Shown piece by piece: positions 1 through 8,986 of a DNA stretch of 64,000 bases; the first letter of the stretch is position 1; every line of letters starts with the position of its first letter. The notes under the pieces were generated by a model. That model saw only the letters and a program-made list of their open reading frames with translations. It was not told the origin of the DNA and searched no databases. This DNA comes from Dyella_B humi. Lineage in GTDB: Bacteria > Pseudomonadota > Gammaproteobacteria > Xanthomonadales > Rhodanobacteraceae. Both the position numbers and the translations under genes were made by a program. Location of the stretch: positions 1,178,001 to 1,242,000 of the forward strand of contig NZ_JADIKI010000023.1 in the NCBI RefSeq assembly GCF_044904605.1, read 5' to 3'.

Positions 1-17
1 CTTTGCATCAGAGCAAT

Positions 18-44
18 GGATTCCCGCTTTCGCGAGAATGACGG
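18..44. repeat. REP-type hairpin repeat
   Basis: Imperfect inverted repeat with arms ATTCCCGC and GCGAGAAT around a TTTC loop. It belongs to the same CATTCC-type family as the hairpin at 9246-9273. It lies downstream of the last permease gene of the minus-strand sugar locus, in the only non-coding sequence at the left edge. Confidence 0.6.
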
Positions 45-83
45 CCATGAGAGTACATAGGTGCGCGCCATGGTCGTACGCAT

Positions 84-905
84 CTAGCCTTTCACGCTGC
101 CGAGCAGCAGCCCTTCCAGGTAATAGCGCTGCAGCGCCAGGAACAGCGCCAGCACCGGCACGACGGTGATCACGGAACCGGCCATCATCAGCTCCGTATC
201 GGTGGCATGTTCACGCGCCAGCGAGGCCAAGCCCAACGGCAAGGTGTAATGCTCCTGACCGGTCAACACGATCAGCGGCCACATGAAATCGTTCCACGCA
301 GTAAGAAAGGTGTAGATCGACAGCGTCACCATGATCGGCTTGAGCAGCGGCAGCACGATGCGCATGAAGATGCGCAGCTCGCCCGCGCCATCGATACGCG
401 CCGCCTCCAGCAACTCATCCGGAATGCCGCGTGCGTATTGGCGTACCAGAAAGATACCGAAGGCGCTGGCCATCGCTGGCACAATCACGCCGCCGTAGTT
501 GTTGACCAGGCCGATCGGTTTGAGCATCAGGAACAAGGGCAGCATCGCCACCTGTGCGGGAATGGCCAGCATGCCGACCACCGCCTTGAACAGCGCATCG
601 CGCCCAGCAAAGCGCAGCTTCGCGAAGGCGTAACCGGCCATCAAGTTCAACGCGAGCGATAGCACCGTGATGGCCGCGGAAACTAGCAAGCTGTTGAGCA
701 GGTAACGTCCCATACCCGCGCGCACGAACAGCTCGTGATAGTTGTACAGCGTGGCGTGCACGGGAAGCAGCGGCGGCGGCAACGCGCCGGCCTCGCCCGG
801 CCGCATCAGCGACACGGACAGCATCCACAGCATGGGAAACAGTGCAACGAGAGTGCCGCCGATCAGCATGCCGTTGATCAAGGCCTTGGCGATACGCGGA
901 TTCAT
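84..905 (-). CDS. ABC sugar transporter permease (MalG/CUT1 type)
   Basis: Inner-membrane permease of 273 residues for a carbohydrate importer, with six predicted membrane segments. The EAA loop that docks the ATPase reads LLEAARIDGAGELRIFMRIV, as in MalG-type permeases. The start at 905 is chosen because it overlaps the stop of the upstream permease by 4 bp (ATGA), implying translational coupling; longer upstream readings lack homologous character. It is the last gene of the binding protein-permease-permease unit. No ATPase gene is visible, so the ATPase is either beyond the left edge or a shared MsmK-like protein. Substrate specificity cannot be read from the sequence; context suggests a gluco-oligosaccharide. 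Confidence 0.9.
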   Translation of the reverse strand: MNPRIAKALINGMLIGGTLVALFPMLWMLSVSLMRPGEAGALPPPLLPVHATLYNYHELFVRAGMGRYLLNSLLVSAAITVLSLALNLMAGYAFAKLRFAGRDALFKAVVGMLAIPAQVAMLPLFLMLKPIGLVNNYGGVIVPAMASAFGIFLVRQYARGIPDELLEAARIDGAGELRIFMRIVLPLLKPIMVTLSIYTFLTAWNDFMWPLIVLTGQEHYTLPLGLASLAREHATDTELMMAGSVITVVPVLALFLALQRYYLEGLLLGSVKG

Positions 906-1780
906 GCTTCGGCCTCGCGTCGCCCTATGCGAAGCATGCATGCTGTCACGACAAACATGATCACGAACAGCAGAAAGGCAATCGCCGAGGCGGAGCCAAG
1001 GTTCCACCATTTGAAGCCTTCGTTGTACATCAGATATAGCACGCTGACCGTACTCTGCAATGGACCGCCTTCGGTGATTACGTACGGCTCAGCGAACAAC
1101 TGGAAATAACCGGAAACGGTGAGGATGCCCACCATGAGCATGGTTGGCGCGAGCATCGGCAGCGTGATATGGCGGAACTGTCGCCAGGCCGATGCGCCGT
1201 CGATACGCGCCGCTTCATAAAGCTCGGCCGGAATGGCTTGCAAGGCCGCCAGCAGGATGATCATGTTGTAGCCGAAGTTCTTCCACACGGCGAACAGGAT
1301 GATCGCAGGCATCGCCCAATGCGGATCGCCGAGCCAGTCGACCGGATGAATGCCGATCGCACCGAGCATATAGTTCACCAGCCCGTACTTGGTGTTGAAC
1401 AGGTAGCGCCATACCACAGCGACCGCAACCACTGTGGTGACCACAGGCGCGAACAGTGCTGTGCGAAACAATGCTTTGCAACGCGCCAGCGGCGAATGCA
1501 GCAACGAGGCGGCGCACAAGGAAACCAACATCGACAGCGGCACGCCCAACACGACGAAATACACGGTATGCCCCAGCGCCGACCAAAACAGCGGCCGATG
1601 CAGTAACGCCCAATAGTTATTGAGCGCGACGAAGCGCAGATTGTGGACATCGGCTAACGCGTAGAGGTCGTAATCGGTGAGGCTTAAAGCCAGCGCGCCA
1701 ATCACCGGCAGCAGGAAAAACACGCTGAGGATGATCGCAGCAGGTGCCAGAAACAGCCACGCGCTACGCTGGCCGTTCAT
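902..1780 (-). CDS. ABC sugar transporter permease (MalF/UgpA type)
   Basis: Inner-membrane permease of 292 residues with a hydrophobic N-terminal segment (WLFLAPAAIILSVFFLLPV) typical of the MalF/UgpA half of CUT1 importers. The EAA motif AELYEAARIDGASAWRQFRH is present about two thirds along. It overlaps the binding-protein gene upstream by 4 bp and the second permease downstream by 4 bp, so the three transport genes form one coupled transcript. The start at 1780 is set by the ATGA overlap. Confidence 0.9.
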   Translation of the reverse strand: MNGQRSAWLFLAPAAIILSVFFLLPVIGALALSLTDYDLYALADVHNLRFVALNNYWALLHRPLFWSALGHTVYFVVLGVPLSMLVSLCAASLLHSPLARCKALFRTALFAPVVTTVVAVAVVWRYLFNTKYGLVNYMLGAIGIHPVDWLGDPHWAMPAIILFAVWKNFGYNMIILLAALQAIPAELYEAARIDGASAWRQFRHITLPMLAPTMLMVGILTVSGYFQLFAEPYVITEGGPLQSTVSVLYLMYNEGFKWWNLGSASAIAFLLFVIMFVVTACMLRIGRREAEA

Positions 1781-3120
1781 GGCGCTGTCCCCGCTATATG
1801 CCTCGCACGATCGAGCATCCATCGCCGCTTTTCCAAAATGCGGTCGGCTCGACGATCGATTTCGGCGGCCGCCTGATCGATGCTGAGATCGCCCGCCACC
1901 GCCTGCGCAGCGACGAGCTGCATTTCGTTGACAATCTGCTCCCACTCCGGCACCGGCGGCGTCGGCTTTACGCGTTCGAGTTGTTCGCGGAATGCATGCG
2001 CTTTTGGATCGCCACGCAAACTACCCAAGGCCCATGAACTGCGGCGTGGCGGCATATCGCCCAGCAAATCATAGAAACGGCCCTGCACATCCGGTCGCGA
2101 CAAATATTCGATCAGCTTCCAGGCAGCTTCTTTGTGTCGTGCCTTGCGAAAGATCACCAGGCTGGAGCCACCCGCACCCGATGCGCCAGGACCATCCGGT
2201 CCCGGCAGCGGTGCCGTATTCCATTCGCCTTCTTCCGATGCAGGCAAGCGCTTGCGGAATTCACCAATGTTCCAGGGGCCGGAGAAGTAGAAATCGTACA
2301 CGCCACGGCCAAATTCCACCCAAGGATTGCCCGCTTCGACATTGGTAATGGGTGGCGCCTGATGCAAACGGAAGGTGTCGACGTAGAAGCTCAACGCGCG
2401 TTTGAAGCCTGCGCTTTCGAAGTTGCCATAACGCCCGTCATCGCGCAGCAGCGGATCGGGCTGCTGCAATGCCAACGACATCAGCTGCTCGTATTCGTTG
2501 GTCGGCAGCAGAATGCCATACACGCCACGCTCGGGATGACTCAGCACGGCCAGCATGCGCCGCCATTCGGTCCAATCGCGCGGCGGCGCATTGAAGCCGG
2601 CAGCCTTCAATAAATCGCTGCGATAGAACAGCAGGCGCGTATCCACGTACCAGGGCACGCCATACAGCGCGCCGTCGTAGACATTGGTGGACCAGATGCT
2701 AGAGAAGTAGTCATCTGGACGGATGACTTGCGAGCGCGCCACGCGTGCTTGCAGCGGCTCCAGAGCACCGAGCGCAACAAGCTCCGGCAACCAGGTATTG
2801 CCGAGCTGAGTCATGTCCGGCGTAGAGTCGCCGGCGAAGGCGGTGAGCAGTTTCTGGTGCGCAGCGGTCAGTGGCAGTTGCTGCAGAACTACGTGGATGC
2901 CTGGATTCTCGTGTTCGAATTCAGGCAGCAGCTGCGTAATGGCTTCGCCTTCGCGACCGATGGTCCAGAAGGTGAGTGTGTGGGGATCGGAATGGGGTGT
3001 GCACGCGGCGAGGCAGGTAGCCATCACTAAGGCGATCACGCAACAAAGCGAAGCCCATTGCCCCCTCTCCCCTCCGGGGAGAGGGCTGGGGTGAGGGGCG
3101 GTACTTGCCATGATGCTCAT
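1777..3120 (-). CDS. ABC transporter sugar-binding lipoprotein
   Basis: Extracytoplasmic solute-binding protein of CUT1/family 1 (447 residues). It has a lipobox (LAAC near residue 39) followed by TLTFWTIGREGEAI, the usual beginning of the mature domain, and PWYVDTRLLFYRSDLLKAAG, a hallmark of maltose- and oligosaccharide-binding proteins. The N-terminus is odd: residues about 9-20 (PHPSPLPGGERG) are encoded by a dispersed repeat (3061-3098), so the charged region of the signal peptide is repeat-derived. The ATG at 3120 has a GAAG-type ribosome site 10 bases upstream. No better in-frame start exists between the repeat and the lipobox, except a GTG that would leave almost no charged region. 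It stops inside the first permease start (ATGA). Confidence 0.88.
   Translation of the reverse strand: MSIMASTAPHPSPLPGGERGQWASLCCVIALVMATCLAACTPHSDPHTLTFWTIGREGEAITQLLPEFEHENPGIHVVLQQLPLTAAHQKLLTAFAGDSTPDMTQLGNTWLPELVALGALEPLQARVARSQVIRPDDYFSSIWSTNVYDGALYGVPWYVDTRLLFYRSDLLKAAGFNAPPRDWTEWRRMLAVLSHPERGVYGILLPTNEYEQLMSLALQQPDPLLRDDGRYGNFESAGFKRALSFYVDTFRLHQAPPITNVEAGNPWVEFGRGVYDFYFSGPWNIGEFRKRLPASEEGEWNTAPLPGPDGPGASGAGGSSLVIFRKARHKEAAWKLIEYLSRPDVQGRFYDLLGDMPPRRSSWALGSLRGDPKAHAFREQLERVKPTPPVPEWEQIVNEMQLVAAQAVAGDLSIDQAAAEIDRRADRILEKRRWMLDRARHIAGTAP
3061..3098 (-). repeat. Dispersed GC hairpin repeat, copy inside the binding-protein gene
   Basis: Copy in minus orientation of a roughly 37-bp element whose core is CCCTCTCCCC-GG-AGGGGAGAGGG preceded by CCCTCACCCC. 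It is read through in frame as part of the binding-protein signal peptide. It is the inverted partner of the copy at 3185-3220. Confidence 0.8.
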
Positions 3121-3184
3121 GACCGATGCGCTTCTTTTCTCTCAGATGCGTTGGAGTAAAAAATAACCTTCCCCGCTAGATTGT

Positions 3185-3220
3185 CCCCTCACCCCAACCC
3201 TCTCCCCGGAGGGGAGAGGG
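3185..3220 (+). repeat. Dispersed GC hairpin repeat, intergenic copy
   Basis: Same element as 3061-3098 in the opposite orientation, in the 116-bp gap between the glucanase stop and the binding-protein start. Each copy can fold alone (TCTCCCC against GGGGAGA), or the two can pair with each other across 86 bp that contain the ribosome site and start codon of the binding-protein gene. Confidence 0.8.
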
Positions 3221-3236
3221 AGCTGAGCATGTGGCG

Positions 3237-4697
3237 CTATTTGCCTGATTCCAGCCATCCACCGCTAAAACCCGCACGCAACAACCCCTTGCGGACATAC
3301 GGATTCCTGCGCATCACCTTCCACACAAACCCGCTACGCCAGTTCTCGATCATCAACACGATCGGCCCCTGGTCGATACCGATCTGCAAGGTATCGAACC
3401 AGCCCTTGCCGCGCACCACGCGACCTTCCTTGGGCTGCATGTCGGTATCCAGGCTGGGGTTGAACGCATCGACGAAACCGTAGCGATCATAGGCATCGTC
3501 ACCATAGCGCTCCTTCATGGCCTGCAACGCCGGCACGACGAGTTCCGGCGCGAAGACGATGGAGCCGCCCGCTGCGGTGGGCGCGATGGTGCCGTCGTCG
3601 GAAATATAGTCCAGCCCGGCGCCGCGCGCGGTGTAGCCGTCGAATGTGCGCTCGCCCTTGCCCGGCAAGTTGAGCGTTACATCGCCGGGGCCATTGCAGG
3701 CGGTCAAGCCCCACACGTTTTCGCCATAACCCGTCCAATGTCCGGGATTGGCGATCGCATACGCGCGCTGGGCGTAAACAGCGCGGCGTCCGTTTTCGAA
3801 GTAATCCAGATCATGCGAGCGACTCCACGCATCGCGGATGCCGCGGAAATCCACCCAGGTTTCGCTGTACTGATGCCCGAACAACGGCGCGAAGTTGAGA
3901 AAGGTTTGGCTGTAGAAGCTGCCCCATTGCTTTGGATACGTGCTCGTCCAGGCCGACCAGGCGTCGTCGGAAACGGCATGCGTCGGCGAACCCAGCGCGA
4001 GGATATAGATCAGCATGCCCTCGTCGTAGCCTTTCCAGTCCGAGTCGATGAACTTGCCGCCCGGCGTCCACCCCATGCTGATCAGCGGCGCGCGCGGCTG
4101 CATCCAAGTCCAATCGACGCGGCGGTAGATTTGATCCGCCAGCGCACGGATCTCCTTTTCCTTCGGCGTATCGCGGTCGTAGTAACTCTGCACGAACAGC
4201 ACGCCGCCCAGCAACAGCGTCGTATCCGCGCTGGAGAGTTCCGTCGAGCGCGCGAAGCGTTTGCCCGTTTTCATATCCAGAAAGTGATAGAAGAAACCGT
4301 GATAGCCGGACGCATCGTCTTCACTATCATCCTGCTGCGCGTTGGCGAAGAAGTGCAGCGTGGCTAGCGTGCGATCTACCGCCTGCGCGCGCGTGATGTA
4401 GCCGCGTTCCGCGCCTATGCCGTATGCAGTGAGCCCGAAGCCCACAGAGGCAATGCTCGAAAAGGAAGGTCCTGGATAGTGATCCGGTATCAGCCCATTG
4501 GCGGGATTGGCGCTATCCCAGAACCATTGAAAGGTGCGTCGCTCCAGGTCCGCCATCATCACCTGCTGCGGTTTGGGCAGGCTATCGAAGTCATATTTGG
4601 CCGTCCGTGCCAAGGCTGACTGTTGGGCGCCGCTGCCGAACACTAGTGCGGCAAGCAGTGCCTTGAACGCAACATGGCGGAAATGTCGGGATGTCAT
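3237..4697 (-). CDS. Secreted glucoamylase-like glycoside hydrolase (GH144-type endo-beta-1,2-glucanase)
   Basis: 486 residues with a signal peptide (cleavage about residue 30, after ALA). The mature region begins near residue 40 with LERRTFQWFWDSANPANGLIPD, the hallmark of the glycoamylase-like fold (PF10091). It continues with SIASVGFGLTAYGIG, TWMQPRAPLISMGW and a C-terminal WFDTLQIGIDQGPIVLMIENWRSG, all conserved in that family. Characterised GH144 members are endo-beta-1,2-glucanases or sophorose-releasing enzymes, so that activity is the best guess; the common database name glucoamylase is probably misleading. The start at 4697 gives a proper charged signal peptide. Location between a TonB receptor and an ABC importer supports a role in extracellular or periplasmic glucan cleavage. 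Confidence 0.85.
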   Translation of the reverse strand: MTSRHFRHVAFKALLAALVFGSGAQQSALARTAKYDFDSLPKPQQVMMADLERRTFQWFWDSANPANGLIPDHYPGPSFSSIASVGFGLTAYGIGAERGYITRAQAVDRTLATLHFFANAQQDDSEDDASGYHGFFYHFLDMKTGKRFARSTELSSADTTLLLGGVLFVQSYYDRDTPKEKEIRALADQIYRRVDWTWMQPRAPLISMGWTPGGKFIDSDWKGYDEGMLIYILALGSPTHAVSDDAWSAWTSTYPKQWGSFYSQTFLNFAPLFGHQYSETWVDFRGIRDAWSRSHDLDYFENGRRAVYAQRAYAIANPGHWTGYGENVWGLTACNGPGDVTLNLPGKGERTFDGYTARGAGLDYISDDGTIAPTAAGGSIVFAPELVVPALQAMKERYGDDAYDRYGFVDAFNPSLDTDMQPKEGRVVRGKGWFDTLQIGIDQGPIVLMIENWRSGFVWKVMRRNPYVRKGLLRAGFSGGWLESGK

Positions 4698-4724
4698 GGG
4701 CGGAAAATGTCGATTATCGGGACG

Positions 4725-4775
4725 GAAAAAAGCGAGCGAATCCCGGTACGCCGAGGGGCTCGTACCGGGATTCGC
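4725..4775 (-). terminator. Intrinsic terminator after the TonB receptor gene
   Basis: Perfect 15-bp inverted repeat (4736-4750 with 4761-4775, loop of 10 bases). On the minus strand it is followed within about 5 bases by a run of six T. It lies 30 bp past the receptor stop and 28 bp before the glucanase start, so it should reduce read-through from the receptor gene into the hydrolase-transport genes. Confidence 0.8.
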
Positions 4776-4804
4776 AGGCACACCCCATCCGTGGGGAGCA
4801 AGCA

Positions 4805-7800
4805 TTAGAACTTCACACCCAACGTCAGCTTCACTTCGCGCGGTGTGCCCAGGATGTTGCCGGTCGGGTCATAGGTCACCGGTGTTCTGTTGAGCACGCC
4901 ATTCGAACCGTAGTTGTAGACGTAATCGCTGTAATTGTTCCAGTTGAACGCGTTAAGCAGATCAAAGCGCACGTAGCCGCTGACGTTCTCGTAGATCTTG
5001 AAGTTCTTGGTGATTTGGAAGTCGATCGAGCGATAGCCGAAGATCGGTCCGCTCAAGAAGCGCGAACCCGGCGGAGTGGATGAGAACGGGATGCAACCAT
5101 TGCCGAGACTGCCATTGCCCGGAGCCGGCGCTCCATAGCAAGCCAGGTTAATGCCAGGAATGGGCGTTGCCAGGGTGAACTTGTAACCGAATAGCAGCCC
5201 CCACGGCAGGTCGTTCGAACCGGCAACGACCAAGCGATGCTTCGCCACTGCAGAGGTAACGTACGGATAATCCTGGATGGTTGCCTCGTCGAACGCGTAT
5301 TGATCGGTAACGTCCTGGTTATCGTTGTTCTGCTTCGCCTTGGTGTAGGTGTAGGCGATGTTGATGCCCCAATGCGATTCCGGCGTGTACGGTTTCTGAG
5401 CCGAGACGAGCACCTGTTGTGTCTTTTGCGTCAGGCCGTTGTTGGCGATGATCAGGCTGCCGAAGCCGGGAATGCTCTGGCCAAACGCCTGGTTGCCGTT
5501 CTGCCAGAACGCACCATTCGCGTAACGGTTGCCGAGCGTAAACACAACACCTTCGAAGCGATTAACCTGCGCCAAGGTAACGTCGGTAATCCAGTCACCG
5601 ATCTGATTACGCATGCCGATGCTGATCTGGTCGGAATACGGCGTCTTCAGGTTGTTGTTCATCAGGTCCACTTCGCGGCCGGCGGTCGTGCCGGTCAGTA
5701 GGCCCTGCAGGATGCCGATGCCGTTCAGATACGCCGGATTCCACGCAATGCAGTTGGGACTCGGCGAGCAAGAGTGATACTGGTTCGGGAACGTGATGGT
5801 CGCTTCGGCCAATGCCAGCTTGGTCTGCTCCAACTGCAGGATCTCGTAGATGGTGCGGTCATACGACCGACCGGCGCCACCATGGATCACATGCTGTTGA
5901 TCGCCGTTAATGTCGTACGAGAAACCAAAGCGAGGCTGAATTTCGTTCTTCTGAGCATGACGATTGTTGCCATTGCTGATGTAGTCATTGACGTTCACAC
6001 CGCCGAGAGCCAGCGACTGCGCATAGGTCACGCCAGGAGCAGCGTTTGGATTCTGCGAATTGAGTGCATTCACCACTGACTGCGGCGTTACGAAGTTGAG
6101 ATACGACGGCGTTTGTTCGTAATCCCAACGAACGCCCAAGTTCAGCGTGAGGTGCTGATCCACTGTCCAGTCGTCCTGGATATACGCACCGAACTGCCTG
6201 TCATTGGTCTTGACGACCGGACTGGTGCCGGGAAGCGTAATCGGGAACAGCACCTGGTAAGGCGTCGACAAGGTTCCCGTTGGCGTCACGTCATAGGAAA
6301 ACTGCGGATTGAACTCGCCGGCATCCTGCGCCGTGAGTTGTATCAGCTTGTACTTGGCGCCCATCTTGATAACGTGGTCGCCGTGCCATTCGAGATCGTT
6401 GAAGGTCAGGTCGTCCTGGATTGCCGGGCCTTTCTGGCCCTTGTCCTGCGTGCCGCGTGGATCGGCTGCGCCGGTGGTCAGGATCGACTGGTTCTGGTTG
6501 TTGTAAACCGTGTAGGTGGAGCCATTGCCGAGATTGATGGCGCTCGGCTTGAAGAAGGCGTTTTCATAGGTGAGCTGCAGGCGGTTGAACCAGCTGTCCG
6601 CGCTGTGATCCCAGCGAATGTCGAAGCGGCGATCGTAGTTGATCTGGTTGAGCGCGGAGGAAGCCGCCACACCTGTGCCGGTACCGGTAATCGCGGTTTC
6701 GTTGCGGTATTTGCCGCTCACTTCGATGCGATCGCGGTTGGTCGGCTCGTAGTCGAACTTGAGGAAATACAGGTTTTCCTTGAACGGCAGACTGGCCGGC
6801 CCAAGCTGCGCCAATGCGCTCGCCGGTAACTGCGAAATCAGCTGCTGCGACGCGGCGCCTGGAACCACCGCGATCGGCGTGTCGTATTCCTTGCCTTCAT
6901 AGGCCAGGAAGAAATGCGCCTTGTCCTGGATGATCGGACCGCCGAACGAGAAGCCATATTCCTTGTCGTGCGACGGTTGTTTCTTGCCGGCAGCTATCTC
7001 CGACGGATTCATCGCACGCATCCACGTATCGGTCCAATCGCCGAATACTTCGCCGTGGAATTCGTTGGTGCCAGACTTGGTTTCCGCGATCACCGCCGCG
7101 CTGGAAATCTGGTCGTATTCGGCCTTGTAGTTGGAGGTGACGACCTTGTACTCGCCGATTGCCAACTGCGGGAACGGATTGCCTTGCGTGTTGTTCTGCC
7201 CGGTGATGCCGCCGTTCTCCACGTAGTTCTTCTGGCCGATACCATCGATGTACACGTTAATGCCCGCCGGCGCCTGGCCGCCGGATTGCAGGCTGGTATT
7301 GCCGTTTTGCTGCACGGTGAACACCATGCCGGGCACGGTGTCGGCAAACTCGAGGAAGTTGCGCGTGATCTGCGGAACAGTGGAGATTTCACGCTGCGAA
7401 ACCGTGGTGCCGACTTCGGACGTGGTCATCTCCGGCAGTGTTGTAGCACTGACAGTGACCGGACCGAGATTCTGCGCGTTGACAGGCGGCGCAGCGGCTG
7501 CGGTGACGAGGTTGAGCGTGGAGGTCGATGCCACGGTCAGCGTCACCGTATGTTGCGTGCCTGGACCGCCGTCGACCTGATACGTGCCGGGTGGCAAACT
7601 CACCAGCGCGTAGCTGCCATCCTTGCCCGAGGTGGTCGTGCGCGTGTAGCCAGTGGCCACGTTTTTGGCCGTGACGGTAACGCTGGGCGCAGCCGTACCG
7701 CGCAAGTTCGCATCCGAGCTTTGCGCGAAGGAAATCGTCGGCACAGCTACGGTGGCGGTGATCGACGCAGCGATCAACCGCGTCAACATGAGTTTCCGGT

Positions 7801-7819
7801 AATTCGATACGGCTTTCAT
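4805..7819 (-). CDS. TonB-dependent receptor, Oar-like, with carboxypeptidase-regulatory-like N-domain
   Basis: 1004-residue outer-membrane receptor. A signal peptide (to about residue 32) is followed by a carboxypeptidase-regulatory-like domain (about 35-110, with TTSGKDGSYALVSLPPGTYQV). The plug is at about 130-290 (TVPQITRNFLEFADTVPGM), and the long beta-barrel ends in the expected aromatic residue (LTLGVKF). The start at 7819 is preceded by GGGGAGAAACA, a strong ribosome site. It is 35 bp downstream of the lacI-type gene on the same strand. Receptors of this type import large ligands; beside a glucanase and an ABC importer, a glucan fragment is the likely substrate. Ligand identity is inference. 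Confidence 0.9.
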   Translation of the reverse strand: MKAVSNYRKLMLTRLIAASITATVAVPTISFAQSSDANLRGTAAPSVTVTAKNVATGYTRTTTSGKDGSYALVSLPPGTYQVDGGPGTQHTVTLTVASTSTLNLVTAAAAPPVNAQNLGPVTVSATTLPEMTTSEVGTTVSQREISTVPQITRNFLEFADTVPGMVFTVQQNGNTSLQSGGQAPAGINVYIDGIGQKNYVENGGITGQNNTQGNPFPQLAIGEYKVVTSNYKAEYDQISSAAVIAETKSGTNEFHGEVFGDWTDTWMRAMNPSEIAAGKKQPSHDKEYGFSFGGPIIQDKAHFFLAYEGKEYDTPIAVVPGAASQQLISQLPASALAQLGPASLPFKENLYFLKFDYEPTNRDRIEVSGKYRNETAITGTGTGVAASSALNQINYDRRFDIRWDHSADSWFNRLQLTYENAFFKPSAINLGNGSTYTVYNNQNQSILTTGAADPRGTQDKGQKGPAIQDDLTFNDLEWHGDHVIKMGAKYKLIQLTAQDAGEFNPQFSYDVTPTGTLSTPYQVLFPITLPGTSPVVKTNDRQFGAYIQDDWTVDQHLTLNLGVRWDYEQTPSYLNFVTPQSVVNALNSQNPNAAPGVTYAQSLALGGVNVNDYISNGNNRHAQKNEIQPRFGFSYDINGDQQHVIHGGAGRSYDRTIYEILQLEQTKLALAEATITFPNQYHSCSPSPNCIAWNPAYLNGIGILQGLLTGTTAGREVDLMNNNLKTPYSDQISIGMRNQIGDWITDVTLAQVNRFEGVVFTLGNRYANGAFWQNGNQAFGQSIPGFGSLIIANNGLTQKTQQVLVSAQKPYTPESHWGINIAYTYTKAKQNNDNQDVTDQYAFDEATIQDYPYVTSAVAKHRLVVAGSNDLPWGLLFGYKFTLATPIPGINLACYGAPAPGNGSLGNGCIPFSSTPPGSRFLSGPIFGYRSIDFQITKNFKIYENVSGYVRFDLLNAFNWNNYSDYVYNYGSNGVLNRTPVTYDPTGNILGTPREVKLTLGVKF

Positions 7820-7854
7820 TGTTTCTCCCCTCCCCAATCGTGCTGCGGGTATCG

Positions 7855-8919
7855 TTATGTAGGTGATGGTCGCGACACCCTGCGCGGCTTCGTCGGCGCG
7901 ACGGTCACGCCGGCTTTTCTGCCGCAGGATTCGCGAATGACGATGTCGCATCCCAGCGTTTCGACCGATGCAGGCGTCTTGTCGGTCGGGTTCAGTAAGG
8001 CCGCGAGACGCTCCAGCGCCAGGCGGCCCAGGTCGGCGATACTCACGTGCACCGTGCTCAGCGGCGGGGTGACGTAACGCGCGATCAGAATGTCGTCGAA
8101 GCCGGCCAGTGCGATGTCTCCCGGAACATCGATGCCGGCTTCCTTGAAGGCGTAAAGGCAACCGATTGCCATCATGTCGTTGGCGGCGAACACGGCTTGC
8201 GGACGCGGCTTCCTGGCCAGCAGTTCGCGCGCGGCGCGATAGCCCGATTCCTCGGTGAAATCACCATCGACGATCACCAGCGGCGCGTCCGGCGCATACT
8301 TGGCCATGGCGGCGCGATAGCCTTTCTCGCGCTGCTGCGCGTCGAAGTTGGTCTTGGGGCCGGTGATGAAGGCCACGCGCTGATGACCTGCTTCAACCAG
8401 ATGCCGCACCATGGCAATGGCGCCGGCGCGGTTGTCGATGTTGAGCACCGGATAGCGCGTGTTTTTCACCGGGCTGTCTAGCAGCACCGCCGGCAGTTTT
8501 TCCGGAAGGTTTTGTTCGAGGAACGCTGCATCGACGTATTCGGAAAGGATCAGCATGCCGTCCACGCGTCCACGCATGGCGCGCACCGCTGCGGCGGCAT
8601 CAGCTACGCCGTCGTGTGAGCTGGATACGAGCAAGTGGAGTCCACGCGCACGCGCTGCCAGGTCGATGCCACGGATCAGTTCCGAGAAAAATTCGCCATA
8701 CAGATCCGGCAGCACCGCGCCGATGGTATGCGTGCGACCAGTGATCAGGCTGCGCGCCGCGTTGTCCGGGATGTAGTTCAGCCGCGCCGCCACTTCACGC
8801 ACGATTTTCTGCGTCTCGGGCGTGACGCCACCTAGGCCGTTGAGTACGCGCGATACCGAAGCGACCGAGACGTTTGCCTCGCGCGCCACGTCCTTGATGG
8901 TTGCGTTCTTGGTCGTCAT
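7855..8919 (-). CDS. LacI-family transcriptional repressor
   Basis: 354 residues: an N-terminal helix-turn-helix with hinge (ATIKDVAREANVSVASVSRVLNG, then NYIPDNAARSL), then a periplasmic-binding-protein-like effector domain (IGAVLPDLYGEFFSELIRGID, DIALAGFDDILIARYVTPPLSTV). It is the first gene of the minus-strand sugar locus and probably controls it in response to a sugar. A LacI-type palindrome lies 55-70 bp upstream (8973-8986), consistent with autoregulation. No copy of the same palindrome was found immediately before the receptor, glucanase or binding-protein genes. Confidence 0.95.
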   Translation of the reverse strand: MTTKNATIKDVAREANVSVASVSRVLNGLGGVTPETQKIVREVAARLNYIPDNAARSLITGRTHTIGAVLPDLYGEFFSELIRGIDLAARARGLHLLVSSSHDGVADAAAAVRAMRGRVDGMLILSEYVDAAFLEQNLPEKLPAVLLDSPVKNTRYPVLNIDNRAGAIAMVRHLVEAGHQRVAFITGPKTNFDAQQREKGYRAAMAKYAPDAPLVIVDGDFTEESGYRAARELLARKPRPQAVFAANDMMAIGCLYAFKEAGIDVPGDIALAGFDDILIARYVTPPLSTVHVSIADLGRLALERLAALLNPTDKTPASVETLGCDIVIRESCGRKAGVTVAPTKPRRVSRPSPT

Positions 8920-8972
8920 CGAAAGCGTCCTCTTGCGAAATGAATGGCCTTACATCCTAGCGGCGGCGCAAA

Positions 8973-8986
8973 CGTAAACGTTTTCA
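8973..8986. promoter_or_regulatory. LacI-type operator upstream of the repressor gene
   Basis: GTAAACGTTTTC, a near-palindrome centred on CG (8979-8980), matches the A/T-flanked ACGT core typical of LacI-family operators. Its position between the start codon at 8919 and the upstream spacer suggests control of the repressor-receptor transcript. Confidence 0.6.

Noticed and set aside
6914..8077. 387-codon plus-strand open frame opposite the TonB receptor and LacI genes
   Set aside because: Arg/Gly-rich composition typical of GC-rich antisense shadows, no ribosome site, fully overlapped by two strongly supported genes.
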